Notes: generated by a model not told the origin, from the sequence alone. A DNA stretch of 64,000 nt from Limnobaculum parvum (GCF_003096015.2 NZ_CP029185.2:3436501-3500500); one strand, 5' to 3'; positions 41,739 to 52,225 are shown, counted from the stretch's first letter. Made by a program: numbers and translations.

Positions 41739-43229
41739 ATGCTAAACATATTTGCAGGACTAGAAATTCATACTGCCCTAATGCTGGGTCTCGCATTACT
41801 GTTTGTTTTATTTTATGAAGCTATCAATGGCTTTCATGATACAGCAAACGCAGTAGCCACCGTTATTTATACCCGCGCAATGCGTGAGCAGCTTGCTGTT
41901 GTTATGGCGGGTGTTTTCAACTTTCTTGGTGTCGTGCTTGGCGGATTAAGCGTTGCTTACGCTATCGTGCACCTGCTTCCAACGGATTTGCTGCTTAACA
42001 TCAATTCAACACATGGCCTTGCTATGATGTTCTCGGTGCTATTGGCGGCGATTATATGGAACCTAGGAACCTGGTATTTTGGTATTCCGGCTTCCAGTTC
42101 ACATACTCTTATTGGTTCTATCATTGGTGTTGGTTTAACGAACGCCATCGTGACAGACTCCTCTATCGTTGATGCGCTAAATCTGCCAAAGATGATTCAA
42201 ATTTTCCTGTCGCTGATTCTGTCACCGCTGGTTGGTTTGGTTCTGGCGGGTGCCATGATTTTCTTCCTGCGTCGCTTTTGGAGCGGCAACAAGAAGCGCG
42301 AACGCATTCACTTAACACCGGCAGAACGTGAAAAGAAAGATGGCAAACGTAAGCCGCCATTCTGGACCCGTATCATGCTGATCCTATCCGCCATTGGTGT
42401 CAGTTTCTCCCACGGTGCGAACGACGGTCAGAAAGGCATTGGTTTGCTAATGCTGGTATTGATTGGTGTGGCTCCGGCTGGGTTCGTGGTGGATATGAGT
42501 GCTAACGGTTATGAGATTTCCCGTACTCGTGATGCCTTGGGCCACCTTGAGCAGTACTATCAAAATCATCGTGATGCCATTCCTCACATCGTAGGTCAAA
42601 ACAACAATGACCCGCTGCCTGCCATGAGTACAAGCACAGAATATCACTGTGATAACTCCCGGGCGCTGGTTGCTATCAGCCATTCACAACAGATGCTGAG
42701 TGGTCTCGATAACTATGAACCGCTTGTTCCAGAACAACGTAGTCAGCTTCGTCGCCTGTTGTTATGTGTTGCTGATACCGCCGCTAAAGTCACCAAACTG
42801 CCGGAAACCACTTCTCAGGATAAGCGTTACATTAAAGAACTGCGAGAAGACGTGCTGGTTACCGTTGAATATGCACCTATCTGGATTATCATTTCTGTCG
42901 CATTAGCGCTAGCGCTGGGTACTATGGTGGGCTGGCGACGTGTTGCCGTGACTATCGGTGAGAAAATCGGTAAGAAAGGCATGACCTATGCTCAGGGCGT
43001 TTCTGCACAGTTAACCGCAGCGCTCTCTATCGGCGTTGCCAGTTACACCGGGATGCCGGTTTCCACCACACAGGTTCTTTCTTCTGCCGTTGCCGGTACT
43101 ATGCTGGTTGATGGTGGCGGCGTGCAAAGTAAGACCGTTAAAAGTATTTTCTTAGCTTGGGCTTTAACCCTTCCTGTTGCCGTTATTCTTTCCGGCACTC
43201 TGTACTGGATTGCTCTAAAGCTGATTTAG
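41739..43229 (+). CDS. pitA: PitA, low-affinity inorganic phosphate transporter
   Basis: Membrane symporter of the PiT family that takes up metal-phosphate complexes with protons. 496 residues (E. coli PitA 499) with duplicated signature segments EAINGFHDTANAVATVIYTR and SFSHGANDGQKGIGLLMLVL, and about ten membrane helices around a hydrophilic loop (residues about 180-380). AAGG precedes the ATG. A terminator follows the stop. Confidence 0.96.
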   Translation: MLNIFAGLEIHTALMLGLALLFVLFYEAINGFHDTANAVATVIYTRAMREQLAVVMAGVFNFLGVVLGGLSVAYAIVHLLPTDLLLNINSTHGLAMMFSVLLAAIIWNLGTWYFGIPASSSHTLIGSIIGVGLTNAIVTDSSIVDALNLPKMIQIFLSLILSPLVGLVLAGAMIFFLRRFWSGNKKRERIHLTPAEREKKDGKRKPPFWTRIMLILSAIGVSFSHGANDGQKGIGLLMLVLIGVAPAGFVVDMSANGYEISRTRDALGHLEQYYQNHRDAIPHIVGQNNNDPLPAMSTSTEYHCDNSRALVAISHSQQMLSGLDNYEPLVPEQRSQLRRLLLCVADTAAKVTKLPETTSQDKRYIKELREDVLVTVEYAPIWIIISVALALALGTMVGWRRVAVTIGEKIGKKGMTYAQGVSAQLTAALSIGVASYTGMPVSTTQVLSSAVAGTMLVDGGGVQSKTVKSIFLAWALTLPVAVILSGTLYWIALKLI

Positions 43230-43254
43230 CAGGGTGAGAACGTATGAATAAAAG

Positions 43255-43288
43255 ACCCCGTCGTGTGATAAACACGCGGGGTTTTTTA
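43255..43288 (+). terminator. Intrinsic terminator of pitA
   Basis: ACCCCG(T)CGTGT/ACACGCGGGGT stem with one bulge, followed by six T. Confidence 0.88.
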
Positions 43289-43483
43289 TTATCTGTAACT
43301 TTAACGATCTCACACGGTCAACTCTCAGCAAAATCGGCAATAACATGATGATTCTTCATAAGAATTAATATCAAACCTATTCGGCAATAAAAGCGCACGT
43401 CATGTGATCGATATACCACTTTAATCAGGTATATTGAGCTATTATTAAGTCAAGTGAACGGATCTTACAGAAGGAGCCATCCT

Positions 43484-43915
43484 ATGTCATATAAACACAT
43501 TCTGATTGCAGTTGACCTATCTCCGGAAAGCAGCGTGCTGGTTGAAAAAGCGGTATCGATGGCTAAACCATACAACGCCAAAGTTTCTCTGATTCATGTA
43601 GATGTCAATTACTCCGATCTGTATACCGGGCTGATCGACGTCAATATGGGCGATATGCAAAAACGCATTTCTGAAGAGACCCATAATGCACTGGCCGAGC
43701 TGGCAAGCAATGCGGGTTACCCTATTACTGAAACCCTCAGTGGCAGCGGCGATTTGGGTCAGGTACTGGTTGATGCGATTAAAAAGTATGATATAGACCT
43801 CGTACTCTGTGGGCACCATCAGGATTTCTGGAGCAAGTTGATGTCTTCTGCTCGTCAGCTCATTAATACCGTACATATTGATATGCTGATTGTTCCTTTA
43901 CGGGAAGAGGAATAA
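43484..43915 (+). CDS. uspA: UspA, universal stress protein A
   Basis: 143-residue cytoplasmic stress protein (E. coli 144). It begins YKHILIAVDLSPESSVLVEK and contains the alpha/beta USP fold with SGSGDLGQVLVDAIKKYDID and LVLCGHHQDFW. The start at 43484 has AAGGAG eight bases upstream. In E. coli uspB is divergently placed just upstream of uspA; no uspB is present between pitA and uspA here. Confidence 0.95.
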   Translation: MSYKHILIAVDLSPESSVLVEKAVSMAKPYNAKVSLIHVDVNYSDLYTGLIDVNMGDMQKRISEETHNALAELASNAGYPITETLSGSGDLGQVLVDAIKKYDIDLVLCGHHQDFWSKLMSSARQLINTVHIDMLIVPLREEE

Positions 43916-43934
43916 CGCATCACATAAACCACTC

Positions 43935-43962
43935 AACGCCCGCTCCATGTGGGCGTTTCTTT
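43935..43962 (+). terminator. Intrinsic terminator of uspA
   Basis: AACGCCC/GGGCGTT stem with a 9-nt loop followed by TCTTTATTT. Confidence 0.82.
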
Positions 43963-44399
43963 ATTTAACTGATTAAATAATTAGCCTATATTCAGCAAAC
44001 CCTCTCTTATAAATAAGAATATCCGCCCTTTATCAAGGCTACTTTTACATTCAGATAAATATACTGCCCTTTTGAATTCTATTACTTCAGATAACTACTT
44101 TAATAGAATATTCCCCTATTAATAAATTTGTAACTCACTGTAAAATCATGTGATTATCATGTTTTCAATATATCGAAATAAGTTTTATTACTTATTGAAT
44201 TTCCATAATTATTGGCTCTAATGATTTTTAGCCTGAGTATAAATAATATTAATCCACCTCAAAAAACGGCTTGCCTTATCACTATTGGTTAGTGTTATAT
44301 TCGGACAGAACATACATCACATCATGAAGCCCGCAATATTCACTTTCTGAATAGCGTTTTTTCGTGGATAAAATAAAAAAGACATAGGAAATAGCATCA
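43963..44399. promoter_or_regulatory. AT-rich region upstream of gdhA with a possible promoter
   Basis: 437 bp without a gene. A sigma70-like pair, TTGCCT (44271-44276) and TTATAT (44295-44300) with 18 bp spacing, lies 100 bp before gdhA. GGAAAT before the ATG serves as ribosome site. The rest is unexplained AT-rich sequence. Confidence 0.4.
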
Positions 44400-45743
44400 A
44401 TGAACCATTACTCCACTGTGGACGATTTTCTCGTCATGCTACAAAAACGCGATGGCCACCAACCAGAATTCCTGCAGGCGGTTCGCGAAGTATTCACTTC
44501 TCTCTGGCCTTTTTTGAAAGAAAATCCTCGCTATACCGAGCAGGGTTTGCTGGAACGTTTAGTTGAGCCAGAGCGCGTCATTCAGTTTCGCGTTTCATGG
44601 GTAAATGACAAAGGTGAAGTTCAGGTTAACCGCGCTTGGCGGGTACAGTTCAGTTCAGCCATTGGGCCATTTAAGGGCGGCATGCGTTTCCACCCATCGG
44701 TTAACCTGTCTATTCTGAAGTTTTTAGGTTTTGAACAAACCTTCAAAAATGCACTGACTACCCTACCAATGGGCGGCGGTAAAGGCGGTTCGGATTTCGA
44801 TCCAAAAGGTAAAAGCAACGCTGAAATCATGCGGTTCTGTCAGGCTCTGATGACCGAACTGTATCGTCATTTGGGTTCTGACACTGACGTGCCTGCCGGT
44901 GATATCGGCGTAGGCGGTCGTGAAGTTGGCTATATGGCCGGTATGATGAAGAAGCTGTCTAATAACACTGCCTGTGTGTTTACGGGTAAAGGGCTTTCAT
45001 TTGGTGGCAGCCTGATCCGTCCTGAAGCTACGGGCTATGGGCTGGTTTATTTCACGCAAGCCATGCTAAAACGCCACGGTTCTGGTTTTGAAGGCCAGCG
45101 CGTTTCGGTTTCTGGCTCGGGTAATGTGGCACAATACACCATTGAGAAAGCGATGGAGCTGGGTGCCAGAGTGATTACCGCATCAGACTCTGCCGGTTCT
45201 ATTGTGGATGAAGAAGGCTTCACGACCGACAAACTGGCTCACCTGATTGATATCAAAAACAGCCGCTATGGTCGTATCAAAGACTACGCTAACGAGCGTG
45301 GTTTAACCTATCTGGAAGGTCAGCGTCCTTGGGGCGTTCCCGTTGATATCGCTCTGCCATGTGCCACTCAGAACGAGCTGGAACTGGCTGATGCCAAACT
45401 GCTGATCCAAAACGGCGTGAAGGCCGTTGCCGAAGGTGCCAACATGCCAACCACTATCGATGCAACAGAAGCACTGATGGCAGCGAATGTGCTGTTTGCT
45501 CCGGGCAAAGCAGCTAACGCGGGTGGCGTTGCTACTTCTGGTTTGGAAATGGCACAAAATGCTGGCCGCGTCAGTTGGAAAGCCGAGAAAGTCGATTTAC
45601 GCCTACAGCACATCATGCATGATATCCATGAAGCCTGTGTTAATTATGGTGGCGAGAAAGCGCAAACTGACTACGTCAGCGGCGCGAATATTGCCGGTTT
45701 TGTGAAAGTGGCTGATGCCATGTTAGGACAAGGCGTGTTATAA
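44400..45743 (+). CDS. gdhA: GdhA, NADP-specific glutamate dehydrogenase
   Basis: Makes glutamate from 2-oxoglutarate and ammonium with NADPH. 447 residues, the E. coli length. Visible are GPFKGGMRFHPSVNLSILKF, the substrate-binding LPMGGGKGGSDFDPKGKS, PAGDIGVGGREVGYM, the nucleotide-binding VSVSGSGNVAQYTIEK and the C-terminal PGKAANAGGVATSGLEMAQN. Monocistronic, followed by a terminator. Confidence 0.98.
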   Translation: MNHYSTVDDFLVMLQKRDGHQPEFLQAVREVFTSLWPFLKENPRYTEQGLLERLVEPERVIQFRVSWVNDKGEVQVNRAWRVQFSSAIGPFKGGMRFHPSVNLSILKFLGFEQTFKNALTTLPMGGGKGGSDFDPKGKSNAEIMRFCQALMTELYRHLGSDTDVPAGDIGVGGREVGYMAGMMKKLSNNTACVFTGKGLSFGGSLIRPEATGYGLVYFTQAMLKRHGSGFEGQRVSVSGSGNVAQYTIEKAMELGARVITASDSAGSIVDEEGFTTDKLAHLIDIKNSRYGRIKDYANERGLTYLEGQRPWGVPVDIALPCATQNELELADAKLLIQNGVKAVAEGANMPTTIDATEALMAANVLFAPGKAANAGGVATSGLEMAQNAGRVSWKAEKVDLRLQHIMHDIHEACVNYGGEKAQTDYVSGANIAGFVKVADAMLGQGVL

Positions 45744-45754
45744 AAGTTTCCTAC

Positions 45755-45787
45755 TGGCGATAGCGTATTTCACGTTATCGCCATTTT
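45755..45787 (+). terminator. Intrinsic terminator of gdhA
   Basis: TGGCGATA/TATCGCCA stem followed by TTTT, starting 12 bp after the stop. No gene was recognised between here and rsmJ at 45991. Confidence 0.75.
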
Positions 45788-45990
45788 AACCAAAGGGAAC
45801 ACTGATGAAGAAAAAAACAGTCATTTAAGGCTAGTTGTTGATAACACCAAATCCTCGCCGAAACCTATTCCCACCGATCATGCGTTTTTTTAACCCAGAA
45901 GTCATTCAAACTATCAACGTTCTACAAAACAACGATCGCACGGGAACCCGATGACGATTAAGTTTGCCATCGGAAGCAGTTAAAATTTAC

Positions 45991-46737
45991 CTACAGTGTG
46001 ACGTAGAGATCAAACCGATGACTCTTGGTGTTAATCGATGCCTGCGGCTTAACGTTGGCTAACGGTGGAGCATAATCAGGGCGCTTTACTACCACGCGCT
46101 TTTTCGCCAATTGACAGGCGGGTTCCAACAGGCCATCAGCATCTAAGTCTTCGCCCACTAGCGACTGGAACACTCTCATTTCCTTTTTCACCAATGCACT
46201 TTTTTGCCGATGAGGAAACATAGGGTCAAGATAGACCACATCAGGGGCAGGCTGAATCGAAGATAATGCCGTCAGGCTGGACGCATGTAGTAATGTCAGG
46301 CGCTGTTGTAACCAGCCGCCAATTTCTGCATCCGCATAGGCCCTCTGCAAGCCATCGTCCAGCAATGCTGCCACCACCGGATTGCGTTCCAGCATTCTCA
46401 CCTTACAGCCGACAGATGCCAATACAAAGGCGTCACGACCTAAACCCGCCGTGGCATCGACCACATCCGGTAAATAGCCACCTTTAATACCGACCGCTTT
46501 TGCTACCGCTTCACCTCGACCGCCGCCGAACTTGCGTCGATGGGCCATCGCGCCAGCAATAAAATCGACATAAATAGCGCCCAGTTTAGGCTCATCACGT
46601 TTACGTAATTCGAGGCGCTCTGGCGTTAGCACCAGCGCCATAATAGCCTGTTCGTCGGAGATCAAACCCCAGCGGTTGGCTAAAAGTGATAAGGCGCCGG
46701 AATCGGCGCCTGCTTCACAAATTAAACTCACTGACAC
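45991..46737 (-). CDS. rsmJ: RsmJ, 16S rRNA m2G1516 methyltransferase
   Basis: 248 residues (E. coli 250), strongly matching YhiQ: LTPERLELRKRDEPKLGAIY, AMAHRRKFGGGRGEAVAKAV, the SAM motif DVVDATAGLGRDAFVLASVG and VYLDPMFPHRQKSALVKKEM. It lies 8 bp after prlC on the same strand and is likely co-transcribed with it, as in E. coli. Confidence 0.96.
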   Translation of the reverse strand: MSVSLICEAGADSGALSLLANRWGLISDEQAIMALVLTPERLELRKRDEPKLGAIYVDFIAGAMAHRRKFGGGRGEAVAKAVGIKGGYLPDVVDATAGLGRDAFVLASVGCKVRMLERNPVVAALLDDGLQRAYADAEIGGWLQQRLTLLHASSLTALSSIQPAPDVVYLDPMFPHRQKSALVKKEMRVFQSLVGEDLDADGLLEPACQLAKKRVVVKRPDYAPPLANVKPQASINTKSHRFDLYVTL

Positions 46738-46745
46738 GAGAAACG

Positions 46746-48787
46746 TTATCCCTTTATGCCGTAATGGCGCAGCATGGCATCAAGCGCTGGCGCACGACCA
46801 CGGAAATTTTTGAACAGCGTCATCGGTTCATCAGAACCGCCCTGAGACAGAATATTGTCTAGGAAAGACTGGCCGGTTGTGGCGTTGAAAATACCTTCTT
46901 CTTCGAATCGGGAGAAGGCATCAGCAGACAGCACTTCAGCCCACAAATAGCTGTAATAACCTGCCGCATACCCCCCCCAAAGATGTGGCTGAACGCGTGC
47001 GGGAAGCGGCCCCAGCTTGGTGAAGGCATTACTGCTACCTGCTTTTTCACTTCTGCTAGGGTTTCCATAATTTGTGCTCCCTTCTGCGGTAGATACTGAT
47101 AGTGCAGGCGGAAATCAAACAGACCAAACTCCAGTTGACGCAAAATGAACAGCGCCGCCTGATAGTTTTTAGCTGCCAGCATCTTATCCAGCATTTCCTG
47201 CGGCAGAGGCTCACCGGTTTGATAGTGACCGGAGATAAAGGCTAATGCTTCAGGCTGCCAGCACCAGTTTTCCATAAACTGACTTGGTAACTCGACCGCA
47301 TCCCATGGAACGCCGTTAATACCGGAAACGCCCGCGGTATCAATTTTAGTCAGCATATGGTGAATGCCGTGGCCAAACTCATGGAATAGTGTGGTCACTT
47401 CATCATGAGTGAACAGCGCAGGCTTATCACCCACCGGACGATTAAAGTTACAGGTCAGATAGGCCACTGGCTTTTGCAGATGACCATCGGCATAGCGCAG
47501 GCTGGTAACGCAGTCATCCATCCAGGCTCCACCGCGTTTATGTTCGCGGGCATAAAGATCCAGATAGAAGCTACCGCGCAGTTCACCGTTGGTATCAAAC
47601 AGGTCAAAGAAACGAACTTCAGAGTTCCAGAAATCAACGTCTTTGCGCTCTTTCGCCGTCATACCAAATACGCGCTTCAATACTTCAAACAGCCCTTGCA
47701 TCACCCGCGCTTCTGGGAAGTAAGGTCGCAGTTGTTCATCGCTGATGGCGTAAAGGTGTTGCTTCTGTTTTTCGCTGTAATAGCTGATGTCCCAAGGCTC
47801 AAGCTCGGTTTTACCAAAATGTTCTTTGGCAAACGCTCGCAGGTCCGCCAGCTCTTTTTCACCCTGCGGGCGCGCTCGTTTAGCTAAATCATTCAGGAAA
47901 TCTAGTACCTGCTGTGGGTTCTCGGCCATTTTGGTTGCCAGAGACTTATCCGCATAGCTGTTAAAGCCCAGCAGTTGTGCCAGTTCATAACGCAATGCCA
48001 GCAGCTCTTCAATTATTTGGGTGTTATCCCACTTACCCGCGTTAGGGCCCTGATCCGATGCCCGCGTACTGAACGCCTGATACATTTCATGGCGTAATTC
48101 GCGGTTATCACCGTAAGTCATGACCGGTAGATAGCTTGGAATATCTAATGTCAACAACCAGCCATCCTGATCTTTGGCTTTCGCCATTTCACGGGCGGCA
48201 TCCATTGCGCTTTCCGGTAAACCTGCCAGCTCAGCCGGCTCGGTAATCAGTTTGGTCCAGCCCATGGTGGCATCCAGCACGTTATTGCTGTAGGTGGAGC
48301 CCAGCTCAGAAAGACGGGAAACGATTTCTCCGTAGCGCTTTTGCTTCTCTGCATCCAGACCAATACCGGATAACTCGAAATCACGCAGGGCATTATCCAC
48401 CGCTTTCTTCTGCGCTTTGCTCAGGCTATTAAACGCCTCACCCTGCTTCAGGTTGCGATATGCCTGATACAAACCTTCGTGTTGACCAACCCAAGTGCCG
48501 TACTCAGAAAGCAGCGGTAAACATTGCTCATAGACTTGGCGTAGTTCTGGGCTATTTTTGACTGAATTTAAATGACTCACTGGCGACCAGATTTGCCCTA
48601 ACCGATCGTCAACTTCCGCCAATGGCTGGCACAAATTATCCCAAGTAAATGGGCCCGGTTGCGCAACCACTTTTTCCACAGCAGCACGGCAGTCATCAAG
48701 GGCTGCTTTAATCGCAGGAACAACGTCATCAGGTGTGATAGCAGAAAATGGGGGAAGCCCCTGGAAGGTCAACAATGGGTTAGTCAT
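46746..48787 (-). pseudogene. prlC: PrlC/OpdA oligopeptidase A with a frameshift
   Basis: M3 zinc metallopeptidase that degrades short peptides including cleaved signal peptides. Reading from ATG 48787, about 605 residues match OpdA, including the zinc motif TLFHEFGHGIHHM and SWGRFPHAFSHIF. Then a run of eight G (8 C on the plus strand at 46971-46978) shifts the frame, and the original frame ends at 46859 after unrelated residues. The next frame continues the family sequence exactly (YLWAEVLSADAFSRFEEEGI ... LDAMLRHYGIKG) to the stop at 46746. Nine G would restore the full 680-residue protein. This may be a real lesion, a variable homopolymer or a sequencing error. Confidence 0.9.
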
Positions 48788-49111
48788 AAAACAGTCCTTA
48801 AATTTGGCGATAGCACTAACATGTGGACTATTATGGTCGAATTCAATGGCTGGGGATACTAATCCTAATAATAGATATTCCCTTCTATTCGACTAATAGC
48901 ATAAGAAACGCGGAGATCCACGGGGAGCGGCAATAGCCAACAATGATTTTCACTTTTTATCGGTCAGACAGTTTATACTGGTCACCATAACGCAGCATAT
49001 CCCCCATATCAGGCCAGAATTTTAGCCAGTATGCTTTGCAGACGATAAATACCTTGTTTGTCATCACCACGGGTGGGGCAACAGGTCAATCACAGGAATG
49101 TATAAAACACC
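48788..49111. other. Divergent region between prlC and rlmJ
   Basis: 324 bp without a gene. It should carry the promoters of prlC-rsmJ and of rlmJ. No motif was clear enough to assign. Confidence 0.5.
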
Positions 49112-49954
49112 ATGTTAAGCTATCGCCACAGTTTCCATGCCGGTAACCATGCCGACGTTGTGAAGCACACCGTTCAAAGCCTAATTATTGAAGCGTTCAA
49201 AGAGAAAGAGAAACCTTTTCTGTATCTTGATACCCATGCTGGTGCCGGGCGCTATTTTTTAGGTAGTGAGCATGCGGAAAAGACCGGTGAATATCTGGAA
49301 GGCATTGCCCGAATCTGGCAACGAGATGATATGCCCGCCGAGCTTGAAGCTTACATGTCTGCGGTTAACGCCTATAACAAAGGCGGTTATCTGAAATATT
49401 ATCCTGGTTCGCCGCTGATTGCCCGTCACCTGCTCCGAGAGCAAGACCAACTGCATATGACTGAGTTGCACCCGACAGATTACCCCCTGTTGCGCCACGA
49501 GTTTCTAAAGGACGATCGCAGCAAAGTTTTACGTGCTGATGGTTATCAGCAACTAAAGTCTCAGCTTCCTCCTCAATCTCGCCGTGGATTTATTCTGATC
49601 GACCCGCCTTATGAGATCAAAACTGACTATCAGGCAGTGGTTCAGGGTATTCAGGAGGGTTATAAACGCTTTGCTACCGGTGTATACGCGTTGTGGTATC
49701 CGGTCGTGCTGCGCCAACAAATCAAACGTATGGTAAAAGAGCTGGAAGAGACGGGCATTCGACGTATCTTACAAATCGAGCTGGCGGTTCAGCCGGATAG
49801 CGATCGTCGTGGTATGTCCGCATCGGGTATGATTGTCATCAATCCCCCTTGGAAGCTGGAACAGCAAATGAATACCGTTTTGCCATGGCTGCATCGCGTA
49901 CTGGTACCGGAAGGTATTGGTCACACTAAAGTTAGCTGGATTACACCGGAGTAA
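49112..49954 (+). CDS. rlmJ: RlmJ, 23S rRNA m6A2030 methyltransferase
   Basis: 280 residues, equal to E. coli RlmJ (YhiR). Starts MLSYRHSFHAGNHADVVKHT, with YLDTHAGAGRY (SAM site), the catalytic FILIDPPYEIKTDY (DPPY) and a C-terminal MSASGMIVINPPWKLEQQ. It needs naked rRNA as substrate and permits DNA use as nutrient in some strains. Divergent from prlC as in E. coli. Confidence 0.96.
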   Translation: MLSYRHSFHAGNHADVVKHTVQSLIIEAFKEKEKPFLYLDTHAGAGRYFLGSEHAEKTGEYLEGIARIWQRDDMPAELEAYMSAVNAYNKGGYLKYYPGSPLIARHLLREQDQLHMTELHPTDYPLLRHEFLKDDRSKVLRADGYQQLKSQLPPQSRRGFILIDPPYEIKTDYQAVVQGIQEGYKRFATGVYALWYPVVLRQQIKRMVKELEETGIRRILQIELAVQPDSDRRGMSASGMIVINPPWKLEQQMNTVLPWLHRVLVPEGIGHTKVSWITPE

Positions 49955-49987
49955 ACACTCATTGAGCGGTTGTGGTACGAGTTGAGA

Positions 49988-50779
49988 ATGGTTATGAAGA
50001 GAAATAAGTTAGTCGGTATCAGCCTTTCGGTGATCGCTACCGTGATTTTAGCCGGGTGGCTGGTTTGGCAATTTTTGTTTCCTGCACCTGTGGCTAAATG
50101 GGTATTTTATGGTGAAAAACCCTCAGAACTCCGCGGTTACACCTTTCCACCAGCCAAAAGCAGTCGCAATGGTAAACTTGAATCCAAACCTGAAATTCCT
50201 GATGGCGATGGCGCACTTCTGACCCTGTGGCCAGATATTAAACGCTGCACCTTAACGGTAAAATCGGGTCAGGAAAACATCAGTGTGACACGTTTTCAGG
50301 AGAGCACTCCGGAAGTGGTGCAGGTAGAATATATTGATGAAAACGGTATGCCATCCACGTTGCATGTTCAACTCGGCTATGGCGTCAATTTCTGGACCTA
50401 CCCTGACCCGGATGCCAATAATGACTTCATTGGTTGGAAGTTTGATAATCTGGCGGGTAAAGCACTTCCCGTTCGTTTTCGCGGTGGAGCCATGATGAAA
50501 AAAGTTATCGATGGTACCCAATACAAACGCCAAACTAACGGGCATTGGCTATATGAAAAATATCAGCATGGGAGGGTGTTGGAGTCTAAAGAGTTCAGCA
50601 CATTACCAGTGGCAAATTCAGAACAGAACCGCCAAGCCGAACTGGCGTTAATTGATAACGCGAACCAGTGGCTAAGCGAAACGTTACAAGATTTATCCGA
50701 TACCTTGTCGGTTCCTATTCCCGATCAATGGTTAAGCACCAATAGTGACCCCTGTCAGTCAGTGAATACGGATATGTAG
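49988..50779 (+). CDS. Membrane-anchored protein of unknown function
   Basis: 263 residues from ATG 49988. One N-terminal membrane helix (LVGISLSVIATVILAGWLVW) is followed by a periplasmic, beta-rich domain (YGEKPSELRGYTFPPAKSSR; GYGVNFWTYPDPDANNDFIG). No family recognised. It stands between rlmJ and gor, which are neighbours in E. coli, so it is a lineage-specific insertion. The gap to rlmJ is 33 bp and co-transcription is possible. An ATG two codons later (49994) is an alternative start; neither has a strong ribosome site. Confidence 0.65.
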   Translation: MVMKRNKLVGISLSVIATVILAGWLVWQFLFPAPVAKWVFYGEKPSELRGYTFPPAKSSRNGKLESKPEIPDGDGALLTLWPDIKRCTLTVKSGQENISVTRFQESTPEVVQVEYIDENGMPSTLHVQLGYGVNFWTYPDPDANNDFIGWKFDNLAGKALPVRFRGGAMMKKVIDGTQYKRQTNGHWLYEKYQHGRVLESKEFSTLPVANSEQNRQAELALIDNANQWLSETLQDLSDTLSVPIPDQWLSTNSDPCQSVNTDM

Positions 50780-50872
50780 CAGTAGATCAGACACTCGGGG
50801 CTTTTATTCTCCAACGGGTTGTGAGAACCTTTCTCAATCCCCTCTTAGCTATAGAGAGAAGTAAACAATATC

Positions 50873-52225
50873 ATGACTAAACATTACGACTATCTTGCTA
50901 TCGGCGGTGGTAGCGGCGGTATCGCCTCTATTAACCGTGCAGCCTCTTACGGAAAGAAATGTGCCATTGTTGAAGCTAAATACCTCGGCGGTACCTGCGT
51001 AAACGTAGGTTGCGTACCGAAAAAGGTAATGTGGCATGCAGCACAAATCGCCGAAGCCATCCATCTTTATGGGCCAGACTATGGCTTTGATACCACCGTA
51101 AACCGTTTCGATTGGAAAAAATTGATCGAAAGCCGTACTGCTTATATTGACCGTATCCACCAATCCTACGATCGCGTATTGGGTAACAATAAGGTTGATG
51201 TAATTCATGGCTTTGCTCGCTTTGTTGATGCCCATACGGTTGAAGTCAACGGTGAAAAAATTACCGCAGACCATATTCTGATTGCGACCGGCGGTCGCCC
51301 TTCCGTGCCGTCTATTCCGGGTGCAGAGTACGGTATTAACTCTGACGGTTTCTTTGCTCTGGATGAAATGCCAAAACGCGTAGCGGTTATTGGTGCGGGT
51401 TATATTGCGGTGGAAATCGCCGGAGTACTGAATGGTTTAGGGGTTGATACCCATTTGTTCGTGCGCCAACATGCACCTCTGCGTACTTTCGATCCGATGA
51501 TTGTAGAAACGCTGCTTGAAGTTATGGCGGCTGAAGGCCCTTCTCTGCACACTCAAGCTATCCCTAAAACGATCGTTAAAAATGCCGATGACACCTTAAC
51601 CCTGCATTTGGAAGATGGTACAGAGCACGTAACAGACTGCCTGATTTGGGCCATTGGCCGTGAACCTGCAACGGATAACATTAATCTGACAGCGGCAGGT
51701 ATTAAGACCAATGAAAAAGGTTATATCCCGGTTGATAAATTCCAGAATACCAACGTGGCGGGTATCTATGCCGTTGGTGACAACACGGGTGCCGTTGAGC
51801 TGACGCCGGTTGCCGTTGCCGCAGGCCGTCGTTTATCTGAGCGCCTGTTTAACAACAAACCGGATGAGCATCTGGATTACACCAATATTCCTACCGTGGT
51901 ATTCAGCCACCCCCCTATCGGCACCATTGGTCTGACTGAAGGTCAGGCGCGCGAACAGTACGGTGACGAGCAGGTAAAAGTGTACAAATCATCCTTTACC
52001 GCAATGTATACCGCGGTGACTTCTCACCGCCAGCCATGCCGAATGAAACTGGTATGTGCCGGTAAAGAAGAGAAGATTGTTGGTATTCACGGTATCGGCT
52101 TCGGGATGGATGAGATCCTTCAGGGCTTTGCGGTTGCTGTTAAAATGGGCGCAACCAAAAAAGACTTTGATAACACCGTTGCGATTCATCCGACGGCGGC
52201 AGAAGAGTTTGTTACCATGCGCTAA
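50873..52225 (+). CDS. gor: Gor, glutathione reductase
   Basis: FAD- and NADPH-dependent disulfide reductase keeping glutathione reduced. 450 residues (E. coli 450) with the FAD motif AIGGGSGGIASINRA, redox-active disulfide GGTCVNVGCVPKKVMW, NADPH motif VIGAGYIAVEIAGVL, second FAD motif YAVGDNTG and the active-site base HPTAAEEFVTMR at the C-terminus. Followed by a strong terminator. Confidence 0.98.
   Translation: MTKHYDYLAIGGGSGGIASINRAASYGKKCAIVEAKYLGGTCVNVGCVPKKVMWHAAQIAEAIHLYGPDYGFDTTVNRFDWKKLIESRTAYIDRIHQSYDRVLGNNKVDVIHGFARFVDAHTVEVNGEKITADHILIATGGRPSVPSIPGAEYGINSDGFFALDEMPKRVAVIGAGYIAVEIAGVLNGLGVDTHLFVRQHAPLRTFDPMIVETLLEVMAAEGPSLHTQAIPKTIVKNADDTLTLHLEDGTEHVTDCLIWAIGREPATDNINLTAAGIKTNEKGYIPVDKFQNTNVAGIYAVGDNTGAVELTPVAVAAGRRLSERLFNNKPDEHLDYTNIPTVVFSHPPIGTIGLTEGQAREQYGDEQVKVYKSSFTAMYTAVTSHRQPCRMKLVCAGKEEKIVGIHGIGFGMDEILQGFAVAVKMGATKKDFDNTVAIHPTAAEEFVTMR

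Noticed and set aside
45804..45827. Short frame MKKKTVI after gdhA
   Set aside because: Seven codons only, no structure or context to support a gene or leader peptide.
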